DNA of 64,000 nucleotides from assembly GCF_037126465.1 (NCBI RefSeq), contig NC_088202.1, positions 102,641,962-102,705,961 of the forward strand, in the 5' to 3' direction. Under the pieces are notes generated by a model, which was not told where the DNA came from, made no database searches, and saw only the letters and a program-made list of their open reading frames with translations. Positions 16,845 to 28,800 of the stretch are shown here, one piece after another. The number at the start of each line of letters is the position of its first letter. The first letter of the stretch is position 1. Made by a program: the position numbers and the translations under genes. Source of the DNA: Ornithodoros turicata. Taxonomy: Eukaryota; Arthropoda; Arachnida; Ixodida; Argasidae.

Positions 16845-19800
16845 GTAAGTCGGACTCAAATTTGTCTCTTAAAATGTGAGTACAGGTCCGCCACAGAGTC
16901 CGATTTTCAATTTCATCCTGTCTATTTTCTGTTTTGTTTCGATTTTCTGGGGCTCAAAAGCTACACGGACGCTCATTTTTGAGAATGCAAACATCTTAGC
17001 CAAGCATTATATCTTGACACACGACGTGTGGGGCACACCTGTCGTTAAAAGCTACAAAGCCGTCCTGCTGATCTTGTACGTTAATGAACTGAAATGTAAC
17101 ATATATTGTAGAAAAAAAAATTAGGGCAAAACTTCGAGGGAACAAGGTGTAAACATAAAAGTTATCCTTCTACTTATACACTGTAAAAAAATACTGTGAT
17201 TCCTACGGGCGTTTAATAGTATCTGACGACGGCGTGTTACCGTAATCACAAATACTGCGAAAACAACGTAAAACGGTGGCGCCATCATCATGCGCCGGCC
17301 AAAACCTTCACTGCGGAGGCAAAGCCAAGCCAAGTACGGGTCATTGCCGTCATTCACAACCGCCAAACATCGTGCGTGGACGATCGTTGAGCTGACTGAT
17401 GGGTGCACATGGTTCCTTCTTATGTTCTTCCATTGAAAAAATAAACGGTGAGCATAACTGCATGCCAATTGCCCTGCTCCCTGTAACAGTTTCCTTTCTC
17501 TTTGCAATGTTTTGATGCCAGAGCTGACTGATGGGTGCACATGGTTCCTTTGTATGTTCTTCCTTTGAAAAAATAAACGGTGAGTATAATTGCATGTCAA
17601 TTGCCCTGCTCCCTGTAACAGTTTCCTTTCTCTATGCAATGTTTTGATGCCAGAGCTGACTGATGAGTGCACATGGTTCCTTCGTATGTTCTTCCTTTGA
17701 AAAAATAAACGGTGAGTATAACTGCATGTCAATTTCCCTGCTCCCTGTAACAGTTTCCTTTCTCTTTGCAATGTTTTGATGCCAGAGCTGACTGATGAGT
17801 GCACATGGTTCATTCGAATGTTATTCCTTTGAAAAAATAAACGGTGAGTATGACTGCATGTCAATTGCCCTGCTCCCTGTAACAGTTTCCTTTCTCTTTC
17901 CAGGGTTTTGATGCCAGAGGTGATTGGCGCATTTTCATCACTATGTACATAAAAAATAAATCCCAATGTGACAAACATCACAATGTGTTACGCATGGTCA
18001 TTACTTAAACAGCTCTCATTGCTACGACTATATGTAAAAAAAGGAGGGGCTTCAGGGATGGGCACAGCAGGATAAGGGTACACGGCATATGCCAGTTAAA
18101 ATTACTGGCCAATGCAGTTTTTTTAACGATCACAGCACAGTAATGCCACACGGCATATGCCTGTTAAAATTACTGGCCAATGCAGTATTTTTCACGGGCA
18201 CAACTTATACGGGGCCACCGTAAAAAAAACGGCCAATGTTTGGCAGCCAACTTTCCTTGCATTTGCCCGTTCTTTTTACGGTGAAATTTTTTACAGTGTA
18301 CCTCAACTTCACGTCACTCTTCTACCTTCTTCAGACTTCTACTCCCCTTCATTATTTGCTAACACCGATTGGTTAGTGCTCTGCAAGGACCCAAAGATTG
18401 AGCTAAGCGCTCTAAGAAGAGGGATATGGGGATTGCGACTCTTGTTCGAAATTTATTTCCTGGTGAGCTCTGCTCAGGTCCCTGAGTTTCCCTTGCGTTT
18501 CTGTATCATGCACATTCAATCATTGCTCTGTGCAATGCATTTCTTTGGGTTTATTTGTCGTTAAATCACTCCAAACATTCGTGTGTACCGGGTCTGAAGT
18601 TTTCAGTCCGGCATTAAAAGGACCATGAAAGGATATTTGATAAGCCTACGACCATTTTCAATTTGTTTCACCATTCCAAGCATTCACCCTGTGAAATATC
18701 AAGTTGAAAATCGTTAAAATAGCGAAAATATGCTGACCGTGCTTAACCATACGCCACCGTCGCTTCGTAGCCGGTCTTACAGAGGTGAACCGTGCGACAG
18801 CTACGACTGGCTACGACCTGCCTACGAGGCGAACTGGCTGTGACATCAAGTACAGGGGATATTGCCGATTGGCGGGCGGTCTTGTGCAAAATTTGCAAAC
18901 AAGCTTTCAAACATGGTCATGACATATGTTTTAATTTGACCTGGAGCTAAGATCGTATCAAATCGTTGACACAGAAGCCTACAGGAAATGTAATGTGGCC
19001 GTTGATTGTCGGCATTGTTACCGGAGCACGCTTTTCTCTGAGCGTTTCTTCGTCAGACAATGTCTCTGTCGGTGGCCTTTTTGGAGCTGCTGAATACGTT
19101 TGCGTTTGTATTGATTTCAGCGACAGATATAAGACAGCATCGTTTGTTGTCCAAACCGAACCATGCACCCACGTGATCCCGTGGAGTGTGCGCTCCCCGT
19201 CGTCCACAATTGGTTGAGAGTACTGGATGTTGATGACGTAAGGGAGCGCAAACGCCTTGCACGGCAGAAGTCAGAGGTTCGCGCAAACCAGGTTGGTGCT
19301 AGCCATGCCCATCGACGAGATCCCACCCTGCAAGCCAGGAATAAGCGTCGGCGTGAGGATGAACCGGTTCGTGCCGCTGAGGCTGCAGCGAAGCGTGAAC
19401 GGCTGAAGATTACAGGACGGTTACGACTCGTGTAACGCGTCCTGGGCTCGTGGTGGCTGTGTGCTACTTCTTGCCTCGCGCCGCGCCGGAACGCATCCGC
19501 GACTTTATCCTGTATGTACTCGCCCCTTGCCGCTGATGCATTCTTTCCCCCAAATTGAAGAGGCAGTAAGGTCCAGTACCGGATTTTAATGAAAGGCCCA
19601 CAACCAGAAAAGAACGCTTGTTCGCGTGCTCCACAGTTTTGTTCGCTTTCGTGCACGAGCCAGATGACGTTCCCCCATGACCGACGATGACGGTGCCGAT
19701 GAACAAGTAACTCGGGGCCGACGGCAGCGAAACAGTCGTGACAACTTGCCACGCCGATGAAGAGGAAGCCAATGAGGTGTGACGGCTTGCTGCCGTTAGT

Positions 19801-22800
19801 CTGGAGTGGCTTGACTTCGCTTAGGATGGAGTGGCTTGGACAAGGGCATGAAGGTGGCGGCTTGGAGTGGCCAATCGATGACATAGTTTGTGAGATGACC
19901 AGAAAGAAATATATGCGTGATGCCTCCAAATGTAGTTGGGACTGTGAAGCCTGCGTGAGCAAACTGAAGCAGACAAACCACCAAAGCAGCTCAGGCGAGA
20001 CCCAGCTGCCTACCTTTCAATTGAACCAGGACATGTATATAAGAAAAGCTGGTCATATCCTTAATCACATGAAGGCGAAGTAAGCATGACATCAGAATAT
20101 CAAGAACGATAACCAAAATAGTAACCAAAGTACGAACTGCATTTTTATATACAACAATGTGCAGTAACGGAGTAAGTTTTGATACACCATAGCAAACGAA
20201 GGGAAGAATGGGAGAATGAAAAAGGAGATAAGAGCATTCCAAAAACTTTTGCTGAGAGCTGGCTGAGAGCATCAGGGTTTTTGAATGGCCCAGACAATGC
20301 AGGTACATTCCTTTTCGACTGCACAGTATGCTTGTTCACGTACGGTTAATTTTCTACTTACGTATACGATGGGGTGTTGTCTTTCAGCTTCGTCCCTTTG
20401 GCAAAGCACCGCACCTATACCTCGGTCATTTGCATCACACTGAATGATGAAAGGACGTGCGAAGTCTGGGGCAGGAAGAAGTGGTTTTGAACATAGCGCT
20501 GTTTAACTTTTGGAAGGCACTTTCTTTGGTCGGATCCCATACAACACGATTGGGTTGATTGTTTTTTAATGCATCGGTTAAAGGACTGGCGATGTCTGCA
20601 TAGTTTCTGATGTACCTCTGATAGTAACCTGTTAGTACTAAGAAATACCTGACTTGTGTCTTTGTAGTCTGTCGAGGAAAACCTTTAATCGCAGCAACTT
20701 TTGTTTGAAGCAGGCTGCGGTACCCATGTCCAACAATGTGACCGAGAATGTTACGTGCATGGGAGCGTCAAGTTTGCACTTCTTTGCTTTCATAATAAGT
20801 CCTGCCTCCTTAAAACGCTGAAAAACTATTTTAAGGTGTTGAATATGGTCTTCCCAAGTGGAAGAAAAAAGTGCAACATCAAGGTAGGGAACTGCAAAGT
20901 TTTTTGAGACCCCTTAGAACTGTGTCCATGAGCTTCGAAAAACAAAAAGGAGCATTCTTCAGGCCGAATGTGAGCATGACCGGTCTGAAAGTACCGATTG
21001 GTGATGTGAATGCTGCGTACCTTTTTGCTCGTTCTGAGAGCCGTACTTGCCAATATCCTCGAACCATATCTAAGGTTGAAATAAGGTTTGCTGCACTAAC
21101 AGTCTCACTCCTGTCTTCGATGTTCAGAATAGGGTAGATATGATCCAGTGTTACTGCGTTGAGCTTTCTATAGCCAATGCAAGGGCGAGGATCCTTGCCT
21201 GGAGCTTCAACTAAAATTAGAGACGATGCATAATCACTTTCACCGGGTTCTCTTACCACTAATTAGAGCAGTTTCTTAATTTCATTTTCTAGTATGGCCT
21301 TCTGTCTAGGTGCCATTCTATACGGCTTGGACTTAACTGCCTTCTCTGATGTCAGTTCTACATCATGACAAGCTAAGGTCGTTTTACCGGGTCTATCAGA
21401 AAATATCTGGTACTCCTCGATTAAATGAGTCCGATCTTGCATTTGATTAGGTTGCAAGTCACTGGCTTCGACGACATCATGTATTATTTCTTGGACTGTG
21501 GGAACTTTACCAGTTCCTAGAGAAGGGATGTCAACGGGGATTTCCTCAGGTTCGTTTAGTGTGAGGTTAACAATAGACTCGCGTTCAAGGGAAGGGTTCC
21601 ATCAAGTTTGCGTGGTAGATTTTGGCAGATGATTTACGTTTGCCAAGCTGAACCACGTAGTTAGTGTCAGAAAGTTTTTCTATTACATGTGCTGGACCTT
21701 GAACTTGCAGTTTGTTTTGACAACACGGTCGTACTATCATCACTTTTTGTCCCGGAAAGAAAAGTCGTGACTTAGCTGTCCTGTCGTAGTAGGTTTTAGC
21801 TTTTTGTTGGGCAATTTTCGTGTTCTCCAGTGTTAGCTCTTTAGCTACTTGTAAACGATTGAGCAATTCTAAAACGTACTCTACCACGTGGGATCGTCCC
21901 CACTGTCTTCCCATTATTCTCTGATGATTTTCAGAGGTGATCTTAGTGGTCTGCCATAGATTAGTTCCGCAGGACTAAATCCTGTCACTAAATCCTGTTC
22001 TAAGAGCAAACATTGCTGCCGGCAAACACATGTCAGAGTCTTTTCCATGTTCATAACACAGAGCTCGTAGAACTCGTTTGCGTGTTGAATGCCAACGTTC
22101 AACTGCATTGCTTTATGGATGATATACCGAGCTGTGGACGATGGTAATCCCGCAGCGTTGTAGAAAGGCAGTGCACTAGTGAACACGCTTGCTTGATCGC
22201 TTTGAATTTCGCTGGGGTAACCTATCCGTGCAAAGACGCCAAGCAGGCAAGCAGGAGTATACTAGAAGGAAACCTCCGAAACTGGGACGTACGGGCCAGG
22301 GGAGCGCCATATTGAATCAGCTACTGTTGCCGCGGCGCATGCAAACAAAGGAATCCAGTAAGCATACAGCAAGCATAACGCCAAAAATGTTTTTGGAACA
22401 GTAACACACCGCCAGAACCCATGAAACCGTAAGATATATGAAAACACATACACACACACACACGAAGAAACAGACACGACACGGACGCAACATGGGGACG
22501 CAGTCTCCGCCGCTGCCTCAACTAGCCTTGACTACAAGCCTGGATAGGGGAGGACACTGACAAAATATGTAGCCGACGGAAGCAGAGGAGCAACCGAGCA
22601 AGTGTTGCAACAGTTTTTGGAACTGTGGCTGCTTTCACAGGCTGGAAATACACGACGTTTCCTCGGCTGATTCAATATGGCTGCCTCCAAGCGCATACAT
22701 TGAGAGAGGGAAGAGCCCCGTTCAAGTGCTTTGCTCTCCTCCGATCCTCCTCCCCAGCTTTCCTTCTAGCCTCTCTCCGTAAGATTACTATGACTATTTC

Positions 22801-25800
22801 GGAAGAAGTTATTTCTTTGAGAGGCACCGCTTCACGAAACTTCGTTGCTGGGCACAGTATGTAACGGTATCCTGACTTAGTTTGTGGTAAAGGACCCACC
22901 ATGTCGATTACTAAGCACTTGAAGGGTTCTGTGATTATAGGGACTAGGTTAAGTGGTGCTTTCCACTGATCGGTAGATTTCCCTACCCTTTGGCATGAAT
23001 CACATGACCGAACGAAGTTTTCCACATCTTTAAAGCATCCTGGCCAGTAGTACTCCTGAAGGAGTCATGCATGACTGAGGTGTTCAATATCTTGTCTGTA
23101 CTTTTGTGGTATTACTAGCTGATCTAGGGTTCTGCCTTTGCGGACGTTGTAATATCGATACAAGAGATGCGACTTTTTGGAAAACGTCGCATTTTTCCTA
23201 GAGACACCATGGGCAAGCTTGAAAAGTCTCTCTAGCGTAGGGTCACTTTGTTTCTCCAGCTTTAGAGTTTGTCTGTCAAGCCGTCGTAAGCTGTCGAAAC
23301 TATTTGATACGGGAGGCAAAAAGAGCCCGCTATGAAGTTTTCTGCGCATTCAAGATCCTGCTCAATTCTGTTTTGACCAACATCTGGGAAAGATTCTTCG
23401 TTAGGATCCGCAACGGGTCTCTAGGTTTTGCTCTGTGTGGTAATCGTATCGAAGCCTATTCGCCAATTCACGCGCTTTCGAAGGTGTGAGAGCGTTGACC
23501 TGTGGTGCACTGCATTCTTTCCCTTGTTCTGCTAATAGATTTGCAGACTTGTTCGAAAAGAGATAGGGATAATGTTGAGGAATACATTTAGATACAGCAG
23601 CTTCGGTTGTGATTTCACCAACGATCCCTTAAGGTTACCTTAGCTACAGGAAGACATACACTGTTTTCCTGCACAATTTGCCTGATCCACGTTGATTCGC
23701 CTGTATAATCTGGTATAATCTGTATAATATGGTGGCACCGCTATCTCGTAGTGCGTTACACGGTGTACCGTTTACCGTTAAGACACAGAGGTAAGGTCCT
23801 AGCTTAAGGTTTTCCTCGTCGTCTTTTACGGAGGAGAGATGTTTTCGGTTCTTTATCACAAACAGTCGCGATGTGACCTGTTTCATGACAGAAATCTGAA
23901 ATCTGAAAGCTTCGAAAACGCTCGTATTATTCTGAAGTCTTTTCTTTCATTGTGATACTCTGTGCACCTTTTTGGTTCCTTTCACGAGAGGTTGCAAGTG
24001 GGACGTCCTTTTCCGGTTTGTTAGTAGCAAACGTAGCCGATAAAGTCCGAAAGGTTTGCGTGTTCTCGAGCTCGTGGATGCAGGTTTGTTGCCCCTCCAG
24101 GATACATAATCAATAGCCAATTCTGACGCCTTTTCTATGGTGTCAACGTCTGGCTTGTCCTGAATCCACAATCGCATATCGTCTGGGATGCGATCAAAGA
24201 ACTGCTCTAGGCAAATATACTGTATGACTTTATCATGGTTGCAATAAGCCTTTACCTCCGTCACCAATTCTACCAAATTAGACTTTAAATTATACGCGCA
24301 GACTACGTAAGGTTGATTAGGTTTCTTGACATCCGATCTGAATTTTTGGCGGAAAACCTCAGCAGATAGACGATACTTTCTCAAAAGGCTACTTTATACT
24401 TTATCGTAATCTTCAGACTCATCCTTTGTCAACCGCGCTAAGACATCTGCTGTTTCACAAGGCAAAAGAGTAAGGAGCCTTTGTGGCCAAGAAGTCTTAA
24501 CAAAATTTTGCCTTTCGCAAGTACGTTCAAAGTTTTCTAGCTACATACCTATGTCCTCTCCCAACTTGTAGGGCTGCAAAAAAATCGTCATTTTAAATGA
24601 CTCCACCTGTATTACTTCCCAAGCAGCACAATGTACTGAAAGTCGAGTGCAACTGTGGTGGACGGTATGTGTCTTAGCAGTGTTCTTCAGTTTCACGAGT
24701 ATGTTCAAGGCCTTCCACCTATCCGTCCACCCCTATTGCACTCCACTTTCAGTACATTCTGCTGCTTGGGATGAGGAAAGCTATTCTCAGCAATTTTATC
24801 ATCTTCGTTGCGCGCGACTTGCAATTTAAGCTGAATATCTAATAATTATTTTTGCTGAGCATACTCGCGCTCTTTCCTCGCCATTCTGTCCCTTATCATC
24901 TGCCAGGTTTCTTCGACTTCATCATCGTCGATATCCGCACTCAATATGGCTTGAATAATGTGAGGCTTTCGCTTCAATATCGAAGTATCAATATCTAAAT
25001 CCTCACATATTTCTAACAAGTCATCTTTCTTGAATGAGTCTAGCTTCATACTTGAGCACCTTTGCCTACAAACAATACTATGAGGAATACGAGCGAGGAC
25101 TCCTCGATAGTAGGGTTAACTAACCAGACTTAGAACACTACGCCAAATCCTGGTCACAAATAATCGGCAAAGCTAGTACTCACCTTTATATACTCGAAGC
25201 ACATGAGGTCCGTCGTGCACCGCTGCCACCAGTTGATGCATTCTTTCCCCCAAATTGAAGAGGCAGTAAGGTCCAGAACCGGATTTTAATGAAAGGTCGA
25301 ATGAAAGGCAGACAGGAAGAGGGCCCAAAAACAGAAAAGAGAACCGCAAGGTCTCGTGCTCCTCAGTTTTGTTCGCTTTCGTGCACGAGCCGGATGACGT
25401 TCACCCGTGACCGACGGTGACGGTGCCGATGAGCAAGTAACACGTGGCTGACGGTAGCGACACAGTCGTGACACCGCACGCACAAACTTCTCGTCGTCGG
25501 AGACTTCAATGTGGACGTTTCACTGGCCATGAACACGACTTTCCTAAGCGGTATGTCCGAACAACTGGCCCTTATGCTGTGCATCGTCATCAGCCAACCC
25601 ACAACTAGACATGGCTCATGCATAGACTTGGTGTTCCAAAACAGCCCCCTCGTTCAGGACACCACTCACCTCGCCAACCGTTTCAGCGACCACAAATCAA
25701 TACTCATTAGTCATTACGCTTGAATAAATTTGTCTACACACTTTCATCCGGCCCCATTTCACCACACGCACAGCTGACGCTGAATTTTGCGTTACACGAG

Positions 25801-28800
25801 TCGTAATCATCCTGTATTTTCTTTTATTGTGTGTGTGACTGGCAAATGTGAATGAAACAGGGACCTATCTCTTGAGTTCTTTGTGAGAAGACGGTCATCA
25901 CCAGCACTAAGGTCAAAGCGTGGGAAAGAAAGGTAAAACAGGAAGCAGGGACACTTCCTCCTATCGTCGCACCTTTCACGCGCGCGCGCATTTTTGCCAC
26001 AATCAAGCAGACTATTTCTGTTGCTATACTGTGCATGGTTTTTGTTGGGTCAACGGTTACACGAGGAGGACTTCATATTTCTGTAAAAAAAGTGACGTTG
26101 GCTTGGCAATTTTCAAAGCTCGATCGAGGAAAATAAATTTCTCTGAATTAAAAATTGCCGAAAGCCTTCCTAAATGGCGGCAAATTTCCAGAAGGTAATT
26201 GTCGAAAGTCCTACAATCCTCCGGCGAGTACGTCGCCTGTATATGAATGCATTTTGTTCTTTCGTTTCTCTCTCTCTCTCTCTCTCTCTCGGCGTTAAAC
26301 CTGCTCCCCAAATGTGCATTTCCGGATGTTTACCCTTCTATTTATAGCCTTGATTTTTCAGATCACAATATATCATCCCAAGTTCCTGGTGGCATATACA
26401 CGGACCTTCATCGGAATCACATCATAGGAGAACCATACAATGGCTTCAACGACATTGAGTACCGTTGGGTCGGCGATGAGAACTGGACTTTCTCTAGAGA
26501 ATTTGACGGTTAGTGGGCATTTCAAAGCATCGTCATTTCGCTGTTTCTGCATAATGTAGAACTGGACAGGGGGCTTAATCACTTGTACGCGTTACGAGCT
26601 AACGAGGGGCGGGGCACACGTCTAGAAGGGCACGTGATAAAACACGTGCACAGCGCTCTACGCGCGATACGTGAAGGGCGCGGTATACGTCACCCGCAAT
26701 GTGTCACGTGCCCATCTTTTTGGATTTCCCGCCAGTCGTGGGCTCGTAACGACCGTAACGACGATGAAGCCATTAAGCCCCCTGGATTGGGTTGCGAAAA
26801 CAAGGACGAAATGGAACACTTGAACCGGCGAATTCTGCTACATCCAGACTGAACCCCCCTTCACTCTTCCCCCACCCAAAACAGAAAAGAAGACTACGAA
26901 GCTACCACAAAACTACCCTCACCCCCACCTCAAACCAGGGAAGGATAACGGACGTATTTTGGTGGTTACCGTTTCCCTTTTCGTTACTGCTATATTTTCG
27001 TTTCCGTTATCCGTTTCTGATTACCGGCCTTTCAATTTCGTTTCCGGTTCGTTTCCGTTACTGTTTCGGGTAATGGAACGGTTGCTACAGAGCTGCAAAA
27101 ATCAAAATCATCAAAATACAAAAGCAAAAAATGAAAAGTCACTCAAATGTCATCGCACAACAGGAATAGCAATTACCCGAATTCAATACCGGACGATACA
27201 TTCGTTTCCGTTTCTTTTTTCCGGTTGGAGGTTTGGAGGACCGTGGTATGCGTTTCCGTTGTTGTTACCATCTCCAATTTCGGTAGTATACCGTTTCTGT
27301 TTCCGTTACCATTACCGTTACCCTTCCCTGCCTCAAACTGCGCATAAGTGCATCTACAGGTTGGTCCACCAACCATCATAGAAATTCATAGCAACGTAGC
27401 ATAGGCCAGGTTTCACCAACGCCGATTAACAATTGAACCGAGATCAACGGTCCCTTAACTTGAATTTAACGCCTAACTGTGCTTCACAAAATGCAGTTAT
27501 TATTACTGAAACAGTCATCACGTCACCAGCTAGCGTTTGCACAAAATAATTGAGCGTTGACTTGAGTTGAGTTTTAGCAAGGCTTGATCTCGGTTCAAAG
27601 TTAACCAACGTTGGTGAAACCGGGCCATAGAAACGTAGGCAACGGAGAAACATGCGGTCAACGGGTCTCTGTTTTTCTGCCAGGAACATTTGGCACATAT
27701 TGGTACCGTTTTTATTTCATTTCAGTTGATCGAAATTTAATTTCTTGAAGTGAGCTCCGAAATTTTCCAAGTCAACCTAACATTTTCTTTGCGGAAATGG
27801 GTTCCTCTTGGTCATTTTACTCACTATAGCACCTGATAAGACATGTAATGCGACGACAGTCGCTGAAATAAATTCGCCGAAAATCCGCGGAAATGAGTCC
27901 TTGGTTCGGCCTCTCTTTTCGTCTACCCTAGTTTGAGCGCCAAAGTGTGACGACATGAGGTTACATTGACACGCCCTACAAGGGGAACAAGGTTACAATC
28001 CCAACCCGCAGAACAACCACCCGCGGTGAGTGCGGGAGTCAGAGCTATCTTATCAAAAACGAGGTCATCCGACGTTTTGACAGGCAGGGAAGGAAATCAG
28101 TTTTCTAACCCTTTCCCCCTCGTATGGCGTTTCCAACACAACACACATTCCCAATTTGCCCAAGAGCACTGAATGATCGAGAAGGTCAACAACAACAACA
28201 AATATATTTATAATTTGGATTTGTCAGAAAGGAGAGATTATTAATCATCTCTTCTTTGTGACAAAGAAGTGCTGTTTCTGTTGATCGTAGCTTTTGAAAT
28301 CCAAATTGCACGTCACTGATAACCTGATGTTTAGAATAAAAGACTGCTACTCTTTTGTGAACAATGCTCTCGAGCCCTTTGGAAAAAACAGGGAGCGGGG
28401 ATACTGGCCTGTAATTTCCAAACACACTGCGGTGACCGCCTTTGCTTAGGAGAGTTACCTTTGCAATTTTTATACTAGAAATACGCCAGTGGTAAAATAT
28501 AACGTATAGATATGAGGTAAAAGGGAGGCAAGAAATCCAGTGACACGCTTAATCGGTTTAATTTGAAAGTCATCACAATCCCGTGCCTTAATATTGTTTG
28601 GTCTGTGGGGGAGGTAAACACTGCTTCCAGAACCGTGTGTCAGACATTTCCGGCGCACCTAAAAAAAAAACCCGAATTTGAAAAGTCATAAAAACCGAAA
28701 ACGAAGAAACCTAAGCAAGCGCTACCTGTGGCACGCAAGAGCTCATGGGAACTTACAGCGCCTTCTGGCGCCAGTTATGGGAAAACCTCCCACATATGGG

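Larger units (their letters stand above)
17179..18298. mobile_element. 1.12-kb MITE with CACTGTAAAAAA ends
   Basis: The inverted ends CACTGTAAAAAAAT and ATTTTTTACAGTG are flanked by TA at 17177-17178 and 18299-18300. The interior holds a 4x132-bp tandem array, a partial 68-bp tandem duplication, and a right half with ACGGCCAATGTTTGGCAGCC and TTTTTACGGTGAAA. I recall similar ACACTGTAAAAA-ended repeats from other animals, not checked here. It lies in intron 1 of beta-mannosidase. Confidence 0.65.
19534..25473 (-). mobile_element. Gypsy LTR retrotransposon with integrase before RT (Gmr1-like order)
   Basis: The element is 5940 bp, reads right to left, and is flanked by CCGC on both sides (19530-19533, 25474-25477). 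On the minus strand the order is 5' LTR, gag, protease, integrase, RT, RNase H, 3' LTR. Ty3/Gypsy elements normally have integrase last; this order is known from the Gmr1-like group. The primer site follows the 5' LTR by two bases (TGGTGGCAGCGG). Frames are broken, the RT motif has lost one Asp, RNase H is internally deleted and two foldback elements sit inside, so it is inactive. Confidence 0.88.

Noticed and set aside
17121..17981. 286-codon minus-strand frame with four 44-residue repeats
   Set aside because: It lies inside a MITE and stays open only because the tandem period is 132 bp; no known domain and no start or splice context.
19117..19962. 281-codon minus-strand frame
   Set aside because: It crosses the LTR of the Gypsy and the antisense of the Arg-rich endonuclease element; no domain of its own.
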